Shown one piece after another: positions 33,783-43,981 of a stretch of 64,000 nucleotides of DNA. Location: contig JAHWDD010000005.1 in NCBI GenBank assembly GCA_023897205.1, forward strand, positions 62,001 to 126,000. Reading direction: 5' to 3'. This stretch comes from Exophiala sp. HKRS030. Its lineage: Eukaryota; Ascomycota; Eurotiomycetes; Chaetothyriales; Herpotrichiellaceae. Positions within the stretch are counted from its first letter, which is position 1, and each line of letters starts with the position of its first letter. The notes under the pieces were generated by a model. It was not told where the DNA came from, made no database searches, and saw only the letters and a program-made list of their open reading frames with translations. Both the position numbers and the translations under genes were made by a program.

Positions 33783-34121
33783 ACTAGATGATTCGTATGA
33801 AGAATAAAACAAACATATACTCGTACGCTGAAATGAACACAACGAGGCAAAGCAAAGGATTGAGGCGGATTGAAGCGAATGAAAATTACACCGCATCACG
33901 ACGGTATTGAATTTGTCCAAGGTAGAGAGAGTAGACTTCCAGATTATGAATTTAGTATTATGGGTATCAAACGATGTACACGGTCCATTCGATGGGATCC
34001 TACAAAGACACACGAGACATCTCTTGAACCTGCTAACTGATTTCCTGCCCATTCTATCACACAAAGGACATGTACGGACTCACACTGGATCAGATATAAC
34101 CTTCCCCCCTTCTGAGGTGCT
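33783..34121. other. Convergent 3' spacer
   Basis: About 340 bases between the stop codons of the serine hydrolase (+) and the second dehydrogenase (-), expected to contain both 3' UTRs. It is AT-rich. Nothing else is seen. Confidence 0.5.
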
Positions 34122-35161
34122 TCAATACATACTCCAACCACCACTTACGTTGATGACCTGACCACTGACCCAGCCAGACTCTTCGGAGCACAACCAACCG
34201 ACGACCCTACTGACCTCGTAAGGTTCACCGACCCTTTTTTCCACGGGCGTGCCGTCTCGTTGCATCTTGACGATTTCCTGTGGGATACTGTCCAACAATT
34301 CACTCTTGACCGGACCGGGAGCCACCGAGTTCACCGTGGTTCCATTACCACCCAACTCTGCCGCCCAAGACCTCGTCAGTCCTTCCATGGCCGCTTTTGA
34401 ACTCGTGTAGAGACTCAAGTCCGCGAACCCGGCTCTCGCACCAACACTGGAAATGTTGACCACCCGCCCGTGCGGTTGCAGGTACGGCAAGACGGCTTGG
34501 GTCAAGAGTATTACACCTCGGACGTTGACACCATAGACATAGTCGTAGTCCCGGACCGTGAGATCGGACAACGGTTTGGTGACGGACACCCCGGCGTTGT
34601 TGACCAATATGTGGATCTCGGGTCCAAACGTAGACACGCAAGTCTCTACTATCCGAGAGGGAGACCCCGTGTCTCCCATGTCGGCACGGACGCTGACCGC
34701 CTGGGACGCGTTGGGTAGGTTGTCGATCTGAGAGATTAGGTCGTTCGCTTTCGGTTCGGAAGATGAGGATGTGTATGTTATTACGACCTGAAGAATTTCA
34801 GGTCAACACATCAGATGTATCTGTACAGTATCGACAAAGACTCCGACTCCGGTAATTACCAGGGAGTCGATGAGAGGGAGCAAGGGGTTGAGCGAATAGG
34901 CAATACCTTTGCACCACGTTTTGCCAGGTCCAGCGCCATATCAGCTGTTTTTTTTCCGGGTCAGGTATTAGTATCCTGTTTGACATTCAAGCGGAGGAGA
35001 TGTCTCTCGGGAGAAGACGCAATCGTCTACAAGTTTCAAGTGTGACTCGTCTCGCAGGACATGAAAACGCACACTCCTTACTCACCTCCTAATCCCCTCG
35101 TCGAACCAGTCACAATGGCGACTTTCCCCTCGAGTGTCTGTGCCGGTAAATCTGACGCCAT
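34122..35161 (-). CDS. Classical short-chain dehydrogenase/reductase, three exons
   Basis: Exons 35161-35086, 34944-34907 and 34787-34122 join to a 259-residue protein. Introns (GTGAGT donor with TACTAAT branch and AACAG acceptor; GTATTG donor with TTCAG acceptor) keep phase, and the 38-base middle exon encodes the DLAKRGAK end of the first Rossmann helix. All active motifs are present: TGSTRGLG for the cofactor, NNAG, ISS with the catalytic Ser, YTSSK with Tyr and Lys, and APGPVKSELL. The ending INVSGGW is that of FabG-like SDRs. It is probably a cytosolic NADP(H)- or NAD(H)-dependent alcohol/ketone enzyme; the loop after the first strand (TYTSSS) favours NADP weakly. The substrate cannot be read. 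It converges on the FSH hydrolase. Confidence 0.85.
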
Positions 35162-35810
35162 AATTGGATGGTTTGTAATGGTTGATGATGCCTCTCTCGG
35201 TACTTTGGTCTTTGATTCCGTGATAGATACTTCAAGTGCAAAGATACAAAAAGAAAGCCACTGGGAAACACCTTGGACACGCTGTCGACGGTCGCTCGTC
35301 TTGAAGGAGTCTTCAAGTCTTCGACGAGTAGTGCTGTAGCCGGTGTAGTCGTCGACGAGTCCGTTCCGAACGAGGTCTGCTCGGTGTACCGAGAGTTGGT
35401 GCGGGAATGTTTCGGCCGATAAGTATTCTGATCTGCTAGAATGATCAAAACAGTGAGAATAAAAAATGAGATTGTTTTTAATCTTCGTAAGAGCAAAACA
35501 AACTCCTCCTAATCATATTGACAGTTTAATAGCTGTATATTACCTACTACTCATATACCCCGATGTGATGAAAATGCTCAGAAGGTTATTGCCCACATAT
35601 TCTTTACAAAGGGTTCAGATGGATACAACGATGCGGCCGCAAACACCGCATCTCATTTTTAATCAATCAATTGATACTGATGAATCCAATGCTGACAGAA
35701 AAGATAAAGAGAATCCGAATGTCCATCTCAATCTCAGATTATATATCCAAGCTTGATTCATTATTGTCGTCATCTACAGAATCTTGAAGACATATAGATA
35801 TACGTGTCAC
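35162..35810. other. Upstream region of the three-exon dehydrogenase
   Basis: About 650 bases between the dehydrogenase start and the 3' end of the next gene. It is AT-rich from 35440 to 35800, consistent with promoter plus 3' UTR. Short open frames here lack support. Confidence 0.45.
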
Positions 35811-38800
35811 TCATGACAACTGCTCTTCCAACATTTCCTCCTTGTCCATCTCCGAACTCACTCTCTTCGTGAGACTGAAATTGTCTCTGAAATTCTCTTC
35901 CCATTCACGCCATGGAGGAAACCTAAAGTCGTCATGGACAGGTTTTGAGTCCTGCAAAGTTTCCTTTAGTCGCTGAATCCGATCCACCAAATAGGTCACA
36001 TCTTGAGGTTCCCCTTTGGGTGGACAGGATCCCATGAATTTCCTTCCCACAATGTCGACCAGAGTTGTAAAGTCAAACGACCATTCAAGTTGGCTGCTAG
36101 AGTCAAGTATAGCCCAGAGAACCTCCGATGCCGAACTTGTATCGCCGACTTCCTCCACCAATTCCAACCATTTCAAAAAGATGTCGTTGCCAAGTCCTTT
36201 GCCAGAGACACATTGTATATAATTGCGAGCGTAAACCGACTCAACAAGTCCGAGTGCATCGCATGGTCTGTTGGAGGAGAGCCTTACAAGGAGCCGTTCC
36301 AGCAACAAATGGTTGACAGGATGGTTGTCGTCCTTTTGCAGGTCGTAGTGCTCAGCGACTATTTCCTGGATGTAAACAATGTCACTCAGCTCGGCCCTCT
36401 CGACCAATTCTGAGACCATCGTCTGAGTTTCCGGGGTGGACGACGAACTCCAGGAGTCCTTCGAGAGAAGCGGCCCAGATGAGGACATGTCTGGTTGATA
36501 GGCACCAGGTGGCTTCAGTTGAGCTAGGCTGAAATCTCCTGCGAAAATGGACTTTATTTCATCGATGCCATTCAGCTGAGAAGCAAGATCTTGTATCAAG
36601 CCATCGAAAACATCGCCATCACCCACCAACAGTCTCTGTGAGGTGCAGATTCGGGAGGCAACATCGATGAGTTGACTCAATGGCACCGATTGTAGATAAT
36701 TGTCGAGAGCAGCGAGCGATGGACGATGCTCAGCCAGTGTTTGGAACCTTTCGGTGACATCGCGTTTCATGATTTCTTTCACAAAATCCTTCAGGACTGG
36801 AGAGAATGGATCGTCACGACACCCCAGAGAAATTCCGCGGCAAACTTCTGCAACCTGTTGACATGTGGCACCTGTTGTCCTCAAAGCTTGCCCAAGTTTC
36901 CAGGCATCTGTGTCCATATCAAAGCCCAATTTGCACCTAGGAAAGGTTTCACGGACTATCCGCACCCATTCGCCGACCAGACTAAACCGCTTCTCTTTGA
37001 CCAATGCACATATGATCGTGGTAGATATTCCGTGGAGCGGAACCAAACCTGCGTCTTTGATTCCACCGATCAAAAATTCAAAGCCTTGTGAAGCACTATT
37101 CGTTTCAAGGTATCGCCGGAGTATGTCGTTGAAAAGTGACGAGAACTGGTACACCCTTGTTCTACTGTGGCCAGTCGTGTGTATCTGACTGAGCATCTCT
37201 TCAACGTCGATCCAATCACCGCTGCTTGTATACAACAGCGCACATTGGCTCAAGATGTATGGCCTTACATTTTCTCCATAGACCGCAATGACAGCATCTA
37301 TGAGGTCGTCTCTCTGCCCAGGATCTTGCTTCCGAAGCGCCTTTCGCAGGACTGGTACGAATGCCTGGTCTTTGTGTGACAGTTTGCTTCGTTGAGCAAG
37401 TCTATGTATCTTTGCGAGCTCAGCCACACAAGATTTCTCGTCGTGATCCTCGCAGAAGATTGCCAGGTATCGAGGGGCAAGGGAATAAAGATGATCTTTG
37501 TGCCTCCCAGGAACAGAGCTGGGGAAAAATATCTCTTGAAGCCTTTCGGAAGTCGGGGCAGTGGCAAGCAGATAGCTTATGAGCTTCATCACAGGTGCAC
37601 AGATCAGGTCGTCAGGTCGAAACGAAAACCTCCAGCTGTAGAAGATAGCTTCAGCCATGGCCCAGTTCGGAGCATTGTGTTGGGTGTAATATCTCATAGC
37701 AGCAGACCATCGACGTAGTCTTTCTTCGTACGTCAAAGTGAGCTTTTTAGGGCGTATGAAATTCTGTAGTTCGAGATATATTCTCGGGTTGACATTTTTG
37801 GTAAAGTGACTGCGAATGGAATACGGAATGAATTCCAGTTCATCAATGCCTGTCTCTAGCCTCGGTGATTCAAACACGCGACTTCGCTTTGGCCAATGGG
37901 GACCGTATTGCTGCGCATTTCTACGGTAAGAGCAGAATTCGTTATCCAGAGCTGTGTGCGTTTGTTCCGTAGTCGACTTGTTCATCATCCAAGAAGACCA
38001 CGAGGGACGGCTGTTGGGCCATGGAAGGTCCTTTCTGGCATAGTCTTTTAAGTCTTTGCTAGTTGACTGTTTATATGACTGATTAGATGAAGTAGGCTCG
38101 GGGGCAACAAGGAGTTCCCTGAAAATCGAGCGTCCTCCTGCTTTAGTGCTGGACTGATGAGGCGAGGTGGAGAGGGGCCTGAATGGAAGACTGGTCACAA
38201 TGTTGTCTTCGGCTAATGAAGTGCGAGTTTTGAGTCCTGCGTCCAGCAATGGCATCGTAGACTCGTCGTCGTGAGCTCTTTCGGATAAGATCACAGGATC
38301 TTCTTCCATCAACGTCGTTCGCATCGCACGTCCCTGGATGGATCGATCCGTGAAATTCTGGTCAGATGACCCATGTGGAATGTAAGCGTCGTTCGTCTGC
38401 TTCTGTCTGCTCGTGTTATAGTGGTGATGTGCAGGAAGCCTGCGGTTCGAAAGTGATCCGATATTCGTGCTTTGCGAGGAAAATCGGAACTCTGCGAAGG
38501 ATGGCTCGCGTTTATCTCTTGATTGCCAGACATGCTTCCCACGATGGATCCTCGAGCCAGACGTGGTGAAATGTGTCTTAGGATTTGAGATGGATTCCTT
38601 GATCCGTGGGACAGGGTGATATCGTGGTACTATTCGTTTCTGTGTGCAAGAAATTTTGTGGTCTTCCTCTCGAGGTATGGAATCTTCCTTTCCTCCACCG
38701 TCATCATTCCCGCAGAATGTAGTGGTCCTGCTGATGGTAGAAAACGATCTACGTCCAATCTCTCTCCGCCTCCTCTTTGCGCGCCATTCTGGAGATGTGA

Positions 38801-39062
38801 CATCTTCGCCTCTTTCTGCTGCTTCAAACATTTCTTTCAGACGGTCGGCGGGGGACCCATTCGTCAAGGACCGTAAGACCTTCTTCGTTTCGATGATGCG
38901 CTCGGCTAGAATGAGTTGACGTCGAATCTCACAGTGCACTACTGCAGCACCACAGAGACTGCCCACGGCTCCAACGACTACAACCGCAGGAGGTGATAAA
39001 GCCAGTCGGCGGAGAGCTCGCAAGGCGTTCTTCGAGGGAACAATTGGGGTCGGAGAGATCAT
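35811..39062 (-). CDS. Large PPR-like helical-repeat protein, probably mitochondrial
   Basis: A 1083-residue frame from the ATG at 39062; the frame runs six codons further up but only to a GTG. No exact family is recognised. The N-terminus is rich in Arg, Ser, Leu and Ala with few acidic residues (ISPTPIVPSKNALRALRRL) and is followed by a hydrophobic segment at about 29-50, suggesting mitochondrial import and possibly membrane attachment. Residues about 60-430 are basic, Ser/Arg-rich and probably disordered. From about 440 to the end the chain is made of paired helices with the feel of pentatricopeptide repeats (for example CALLYTSSGDWIDVEEMLSQ and FLIGGIKDAGLVP). Such proteins usually bind organellar RNA or mitoribosomes, which is inference here. 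Confidence 0.6.
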   Translation of the reverse strand: MISPTPIVPSKNALRALRRLALSPPAVVVVGAVGSLCGAAVVHCEIRRQLILAERIIETKKVLRSLTNGSPADRLKEMFEAAERGEDVTSPEWRAKRRRREIGRRSFSTISRTTTFCGNDDGGGKEDSIPREEDHKISCTQKRIVPRYHPVPRIKESISNPKTHFTTSGSRIHRGKHVWQSRDKREPSFAEFRFSSQSTNIGSLSNRRLPAHHHYNTSRQKQTNDAYIPHGSSDQNFTDRSIQGRAMRTTLMEEDPVILSERAHDDESTMPLLDAGLKTRTSLAEDNIVTSLPFRPLSTSPHQSSTKAGGRSIFRELLVAPEPTSSNQSYKQSTSKDLKDYARKDLPWPNSRPSWSSWMMNKSTTEQTHTALDNEFCSYRRNAQQYGPHWPKRSRVFESPRLETGIDELEFIPYSIRSHFTKNVNPRIYLELQNFIRPKKLTLTYEERLRRWSAAMRYYTQHNAPNWAMAEAIFYSWRFSFRPDDLICAPVMKLISYLLATAPTSERLQEIFFPSSVPGRHKDHLYSLAPRYLAIFCEDHDEKSCVAELAKIHRLAQRSKLSHKDQAFVPVLRKALRKQDPGQRDDLIDAVIAVYGENVRPYILSQCALLYTSSGDWIDVEEMLSQIHTTGHSRTRVYQFSSLFNDILRRYLETNSASQGFEFLIGGIKDAGLVPLHGISTTIICALVKEKRFSLVGEWVRIVRETFPRCKLGFDMDTDAWKLGQALRTTGATCQQVAEVCRGISLGCRDDPFSPVLKDFVKEIMKRDVTERFQTLAEHRPSLAALDNYLQSVPLSQLIDVASRICTSQRLLVGDGDVFDGLIQDLASQLNGIDEIKSIFAGDFSLAQLKPPGAYQPDMSSSGPLLSKDSWSSSSTPETQTMVSELVERAELSDIVYIQEIVAEHYDLQKDDNHPVNHLLLERLLVRLSSNRPCDALGLVESVYARNYIQCVSGKGLGNDIFLKWLELVEEVGDTSSASEVLWAILDSSSQLEWSFDFTTLVDIVGRKFMGSCPPKGEPQDVTYLVDRIQRLKETLQDSKPVHDDFRFPPWREWEENFRDNFSLTKRVSSEMDKEEMLEEQLS

Positions 39063-39739
39063 GGTGGTAACATCATTCACACATTTGGATAAGGCTCAAC
39101 GAGCCCAAGAGCCCAAATGTCAACGGGAGAATAGTCCAGTAGAATACCACATTTCCGAAACTTCACAGGGCGGCGTGGTGATGATCGAGTTGGCAAACTA
39201 TACAAGTACAACAGGTCGCAGAAGGTCGCAGGCTCGATGAATCGATCTCCACTAAAAATCCGAAAGTTAAAGTGGTGCTTGAACTTCTTACTTAAGCGCA
39301 GCCTCGTCACGCCACATCGTACACCAAAAGATTCTTCGGTTCAACCACAACACAACTAGGAGTGCTCTCTATTGTTGCCGAATTTTAAACCTCATTGCGA
39401 GCATGGATTGATGAGATTCCGTAGATGCGTGCACCAACGAAAGTCAAGTCGTCTCTTGTCAAATATTTGCCCCAAAAGAGATGAGCTGCCCTAAGGTATA
39501 TTGGCCGATGGAGAGCCATAAAAAGGACCTTAAGCTGCTTTGAACTTTCGTTTCCATCTTTCTAAATAGCATAGAAATTAAAGAAATCTATATCTAGCAA
39601 GATCGCTCAAATTACGGTAAGGAAATGCATCTAAAGATCTCAGAACAACAAAAGTAAATCCTCCATCTTACATACATGTACTGATATAATACATCAAATC
39701 GATGACTGTACACCAAGACCATGTCTCAGCTCATGGGTT
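39063..39739. other. Spacer upstream of the PPR-like gene
   Basis: About 680 bases, AT-rich near 39540-39700. It should contain the promoter of the PPR-like gene and the 3' UTR of the MFS gene. An additional 5' exon of the PPR-like gene cannot be excluded. Nothing else is supported. Confidence 0.45.
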
Positions 39740-41577
39740 TCACCCATCGTGGCTATCTTGTTCATGATCAGCTTCAAAAGCAGTGTGGTCATGCAAGTAT
39801 ACTGTTTCGCGTTAGCGGAAGGCTTTGAACATCTCGATCGAGTCAGGACAGAGAACGTACCATTTGGCTTAAGCAGCCAGCTCAGAATGAAAACCACAAC
39901 AAAAATACTGGCAAGACATAGGAAAACTATGCCAGCATAAACGCCCACTGTTTGGCGATAGATCAAGTTAAATACTGTAGGAGCTACCACGCGAGCCAGC
40001 GCGTGCAGCAGTCCACTTGCACCCAATACCTGCCCCGTCCGGTCAGCAGGAATATGCTTTGTCAGGGCGGACTGTAATGTCGGACTCCCAATCCCACCAA
40101 GACTAGCGATCATGCCACCGAGCACCATGATAGCGCCACTCGGCGTGAGCGCGTAGCCTAAATAGCCAATCAAATCGAACAGTATCGAACCGCGAATAAT
40201 ATTGATGTCGAGCATGTCCGCACCCTTGTGGCCTGCACTGCTGGCGCCGCCGGGAGCAGGGCCGCGGAAGATTCGGGTCAGAAGGGGGAGAAGGAGCACT
40301 AAACAAAGCACCCGACAAACGTTCACCGCGGACAGGAACATTGACGAGTCCACAGCCGTCCAGCCGAAGCGGTACTCGGCGTATATGATGATAATCTGCA
40401 TCGTACCCATTGCCACACCGAACATCATCGTATCGATAGCAGCAAGAACAAAAAGGTTCTTGCGCAGGGCGGGTGACGTGCCCTCGCCAGTGGGTCGGAG
40501 CACCCAGAGAGGTTTGAAGAGATTATAGTTGCGAAGCTTTGTGACGAGGTCTTTCCTGGGAGTACTTGCGCGTTTGTCACGCCGCTTCTCTCTGGCAAGC
40601 ATCTGCCGCTCTTTGGACAGGGACTCTGGAACAAAGAGAGTGATGAAAAGTATGTAGAATACGTGACAGCCTAAGGCGAAATAGAAGACTACCATCACCG
40701 TGCCTGTCACTTTGATCAAGTAGCCTGCCAGAATTGGGCCCAGAGCGATACCGGAGAATAATGTACCGTGGAAGTACCCAAAAGCGACATTCCGGCGTTC
40801 CGGAGCGGAACAATCACTGGCGTACGCAAATGAGAGGGCCATGGCTGTGGTAAAGGATCCGGAGAGACCGTCGAGAAGGAAGCCGACCAACATCCAGTAA
40901 ACGGAAACGCTGCCAGGGTTGCTACCGACGATGATGGTGATGATTTCGGCCATGAAAGCACCTAATGATGCAAACACAATGATGCCTTTGCGGCCATACC
41001 GATCCGATAGTGAGCCTAAGTGAGGCGAAATTATGGCAGAGAAAACGCCAGCGAGGAGACTGGCCTCGAGGTTGAAGGTCGCAACACGAGATTGAACCTT
41101 TGGATCCCGGCATTGAGGATTTTCGTCACCTAGAACCACGGGAAGGAAGTGAAACGTCGGATCCCTGCGAGCTTGATCGGAGAGGTAGTCTTGACATATC
41201 AGATCCAAGACCAGATATGTCTTTGGGACGATGATCCCACCAAAGGCGATACAGAAAGGGAAGAAAGCTGGAAGAAGCCAGAATATTGACGGTTTCTTGT
41301 ACCATGGGAGCGCATGAGAGCCATGTGCGCCGTTCCATGGCTCATTGATGGCACGTTCATAGCTTGTTCGTGCGCGAGAATATGGTGTCTTTCGAGAGGC
41401 ATTACGGCGTCGACGCGGGCTCACCAAAGGGCTATTCTCGTCGTCTCCTTCGGTGCTCTCGTCGTCCCCATCCCCGACGTGGAATTGTGTCTCGACGGCG
41501 GGACCAGGGGCGCTATTATCCGACAGACCTGCCTCCTCTTGTGCCTCTTCAGCAAATACTTCTTCAGGGTCCATCAT
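39740..41577 (-). CDS. Major facilitator superfamily transporter
   Basis: Two exons, 41577-39861 and 39801-39740, separated by a 59-base intron (GTACGT donor, CCGCTAAC branch, AACAG acceptor) that keeps phase: 592 residues. Without the splice the frame would run on to 39694. The first about 100 residues are acidic and cytosolic, with a basic patch (SPRRRRNASRK). A membrane domain follows, starting near WYKKPSIFWLLPAFF, with about 12 predicted spans. Loop 2-3 has the MFS signature LGSLSDRYGRKG, as in drug:H+ antiporters and tetracycline-type carriers. A long central loop lies before span 7 (SLSKERQMLAREKRRDKR). Fungal relatives with long acidic N-termini are mostly uncharacterised. The substrate is unknown. 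Confidence 0.8.
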
Positions 41578-42340
41578 GCCGGTTGAGGAAGATAGCACAC
41601 GCTAGTACAGCAATCAACTGCCTGCGTCGCAACTTGTGCTGAAATACGAGGTTGGGAGGTGGATGAAGGTGGAGGTGCGAAACACGGTATGGGCGCCCGT
41701 TTACCGCATCTGGGCGACTGAGATGGAATACAGATAACAGACAAGGACTTTCGAATATTCCCAGACACCGCAGGCAGCACAATTGATTGATAATAATGAT
41801 AGAGGAGTGTAGATAACCGGTTTAGTCTTGACGTAATTGGTGTTTGTATCCAGAGGAGAAAGATGGCATTGGGCGCACTGGGTACGGAATACTTGTTGTC
41901 CTTGTTGAAGGACCGGCATCCGGGATGGGTACATTCCGACGATACGAGTTCCATCCACGTCTTGGGGGTCTGAGCAAGGGAGCATTTTGGGTGGTTCTGA
42001 GGTCCGGTTCGTCGCTTGGGGCTGGAACGATCTCTGGATCTGGCAGCGGACTTGAGCTTGATAGCCCGTTAAAACCCACCTACGGAATACGATTTAGGGG
42101 CAAATGGCCGCCCAAAAGATGCTTGTTCGCTCGCTTAGAACTTCACAGGCCCGGCACGAATCCATTTCTCCCATTTAATTCTCGTACAAAGCTCGTACTG
42201 GGTCTGAGCAGGGCACAAATTTCCTAGATCAGTTACTCCATAGAATGATAGGAATAGTATGAGAGCAGTGACTTTTGAAATTAGTACTCGTAGTAAAAAC
42301 ACTGTAGGTCAAGACATTCTACATATACATTGTTTTGCCA
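41578..42340. other. Upstream region of the MFS gene
   Basis: About 760 bases between the MFS start and the hem15 stop. It contains the MFS promoter and leader; short frames on both strands here have no domain support. Confidence 0.45.
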
Positions 42341-43627
42341 TTACTTCACCGTGGGAAGTATCTTCGCTTGCTCTCCCGCAAAGAACTTCTTTTGCTCCAG
42401 ACATCTCTCACTATTGCAACCTTGACATCTCAAGTGCATCTGCCGTGAAGAACTCTCGCCGCTTTTCAAGTGCGCATGTGCAATGTCAGCCAAAGCCTTG
42501 ATGAACGCAGGGCTTCCATTCAAGCTTTCCGCTCTCTTGACACCTGGATGTCCCTTCGCATCCTCCTCTATCACTTCCAAGTCCAGTTCGTACAAGGTTT
42601 CAATGTGGTCACTTGTGAAGGCAATCGGAACCAGAATCAGATCCGTATGACCTCGAGCCACATATTGCTTGACGGTATCGCTCGTTTGCGCACCCAGCCA
42701 TGCAGACGGTCCAACTTGAGACTGCCAGCACAAACGGTACGGCTGTGAATGCCCTAGTCTGTGCATAACAGCGTGGACCGTAGCTGCCACCTCAGAAGGG
42801 TAAGGGTCGCCTCTGTTGACCACGCTCATTGGCAAACTGTGCGCTGAGAATAGGATAACCACATCCTTTCTTCGCTCCTCGGGATATTCTGCCAATTTGG
42901 CTTCGATGTTTTGTGCAAACGCTTCCACTAACCCAGGGTGCGTCGGCCAGCGATCGATTACACTCCATGTGATGGCGCCATCCGGGTTTGTTTCGCCTGT
43001 AGCTCTTTTTCCTTCCAATCTGTTTCGCCATTTCCACAACTCGTTCAGAGAGCTGCCTGTGGTAGAACAGCTGTACTGTGGGTACTGCGTGAATGCAACT
43101 GCGCGACCACCTCTGCCTTTCCCGAAGCCATCCTTGAGAAGTTGCTCATACATGTGCTCGGTCAGTGGGTTCGCATATCGGAAAGCGACGTAAGGTTTAT
43201 GGGGTGCCGTCTCGGGAGACATCTCGTCTAACAGTTTGCACATCTCTTCGCACTGATGTTCCGACCATTTGCGAATGGGAGAGCCTCCACCGATAGCAGC
43301 ATATTGTTTCTGTATCTTTGGGGTCCTCCGTCTTGATATAAGTGGTCCCAGGTACGACTGGAGGGGACCGAGAGGTATCAGGTCGCCGTCGGCAAATAAC
43401 CTGCTCAAAAAGTCTCCCACTTCATCGGTTGTAGATGGACCGCCCATATTCATGAAAACCATGGCTGTAGGACCTTGCTTGCCAACTTCATTTTGTGTCA
43501 CAGGAGGGGTCACAGTGGCCATGCATGACTTCTGAAAGCCATTCGTCCCAAGTAAGCCAGCTGCTGGCCGAGGACTGCGGGTCGCCAGCGATCGGGTGAG
43601 GTGGGTGGCCGAATGGCGTATCGACAT
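42341..43627 (-). CDS. hem15: Ferrochelatase, with a full set of iron-sulfur ligand cysteines
   Basis: A 428-residue single-exon protein. Ferrochelatase inserts Fe2+ into protoporphyrin IX at the matrix side of the inner mitochondrial membrane, the last step of haem synthesis. The first about 35 residues are basic and hydroxylated (MSIRHSATHLTRSLATRSPR), a good mitochondrial presequence. Core motifs follow: MNMGGPSTTDEV, QYPQYSCSTTGSS, FSAHSLPMSV with the metal-handling His near 263, and VPIAFTSDHIETLYELD. Cysteines at 187, 401, 404 and 409 have the same spacing as the four [2Fe-2S] ligands of the human enzyme (196, 403, 406, 411). It is divergent from ku70. Confidence 0.95.
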   Translation of the reverse strand: MSIRHSATHLTRSLATRSPRPAAGLLGTNGFQKSCMATVTPPVTQNEVGKQGPTAMVFMNMGGPSTTDEVGDFLSRLFADGDLIPLGPLQSYLGPLISRRRTPKIQKQYAAIGGGSPIRKWSEHQCEEMCKLLDEMSPETAPHKPYVAFRYANPLTEHMYEQLLKDGFGKGRGGRAVAFTQYPQYSCSTTGSSLNELWKWRNRLEGKRATGETNPDGAITWSVIDRWPTHPGLVEAFAQNIEAKLAEYPEERRKDVVILFSAHSLPMSVVNRGDPYPSEVAATVHAVMHRLGHSQPYRLCWQSQVGPSAWLGAQTSDTVKQYVARGHTDLILVPIAFTSDHIETLYELDLEVIEEDAKGHPGVKRAESLNGSPAFIKALADIAHAHLKSGESSSRQMHLRCQGCNSERCLEQKKFFAGEQAKILPTVK

Positions 43628-43981
43628 TGTGAGCGTCCGGATGGTCGATATATCGTTGCTACGGGGCCATAAGTGTCGGACGAAGATAGAAACAGTCAGT
43701 TGGATAAAGAGAAAGATATAGACCGAAGTGCCCGACCGTTCAGGTTGAAAAGTGCGAAAGGCGGAATTCTGGTTTCATGATGCGTCGTTCCGCCACTCAG
43801 CTTGAGTGTAATTGCATTGTTCTCCGAGCATCTAGACGTCAGATCACGTGTCGACGCGTCTTTTGCGGGTGACTTATGACTGCATGAACGCGAGCTGCCT
43901 GTTTCCCACCTGAGGCAATTGACATGGAATTTCTGCCCCACCAACTCATGGATTTCTTGTCGACATTGCCACGCTTCCAGG
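43628..43981. promoter_or_regulatory. Divergent promoter region of hem15 and ku70
   Basis: The 354 bases between the divergent ATG codons include a TCACGTGT-type E-box word near 43846-43853. Either gene may use it; no factor can be named from sequence alone. Confidence 0.45.

Noticed and set aside
31517..41577. Secondary-metabolite gene cluster (SDRs, FSH hydrolase, MFS transporter)
   Set aside because: No polyketide synthase, NRPS, terpene cyclase, P450 or pathway regulator lies among them, and a mitochondrial-type gene intervenes before the transporter.
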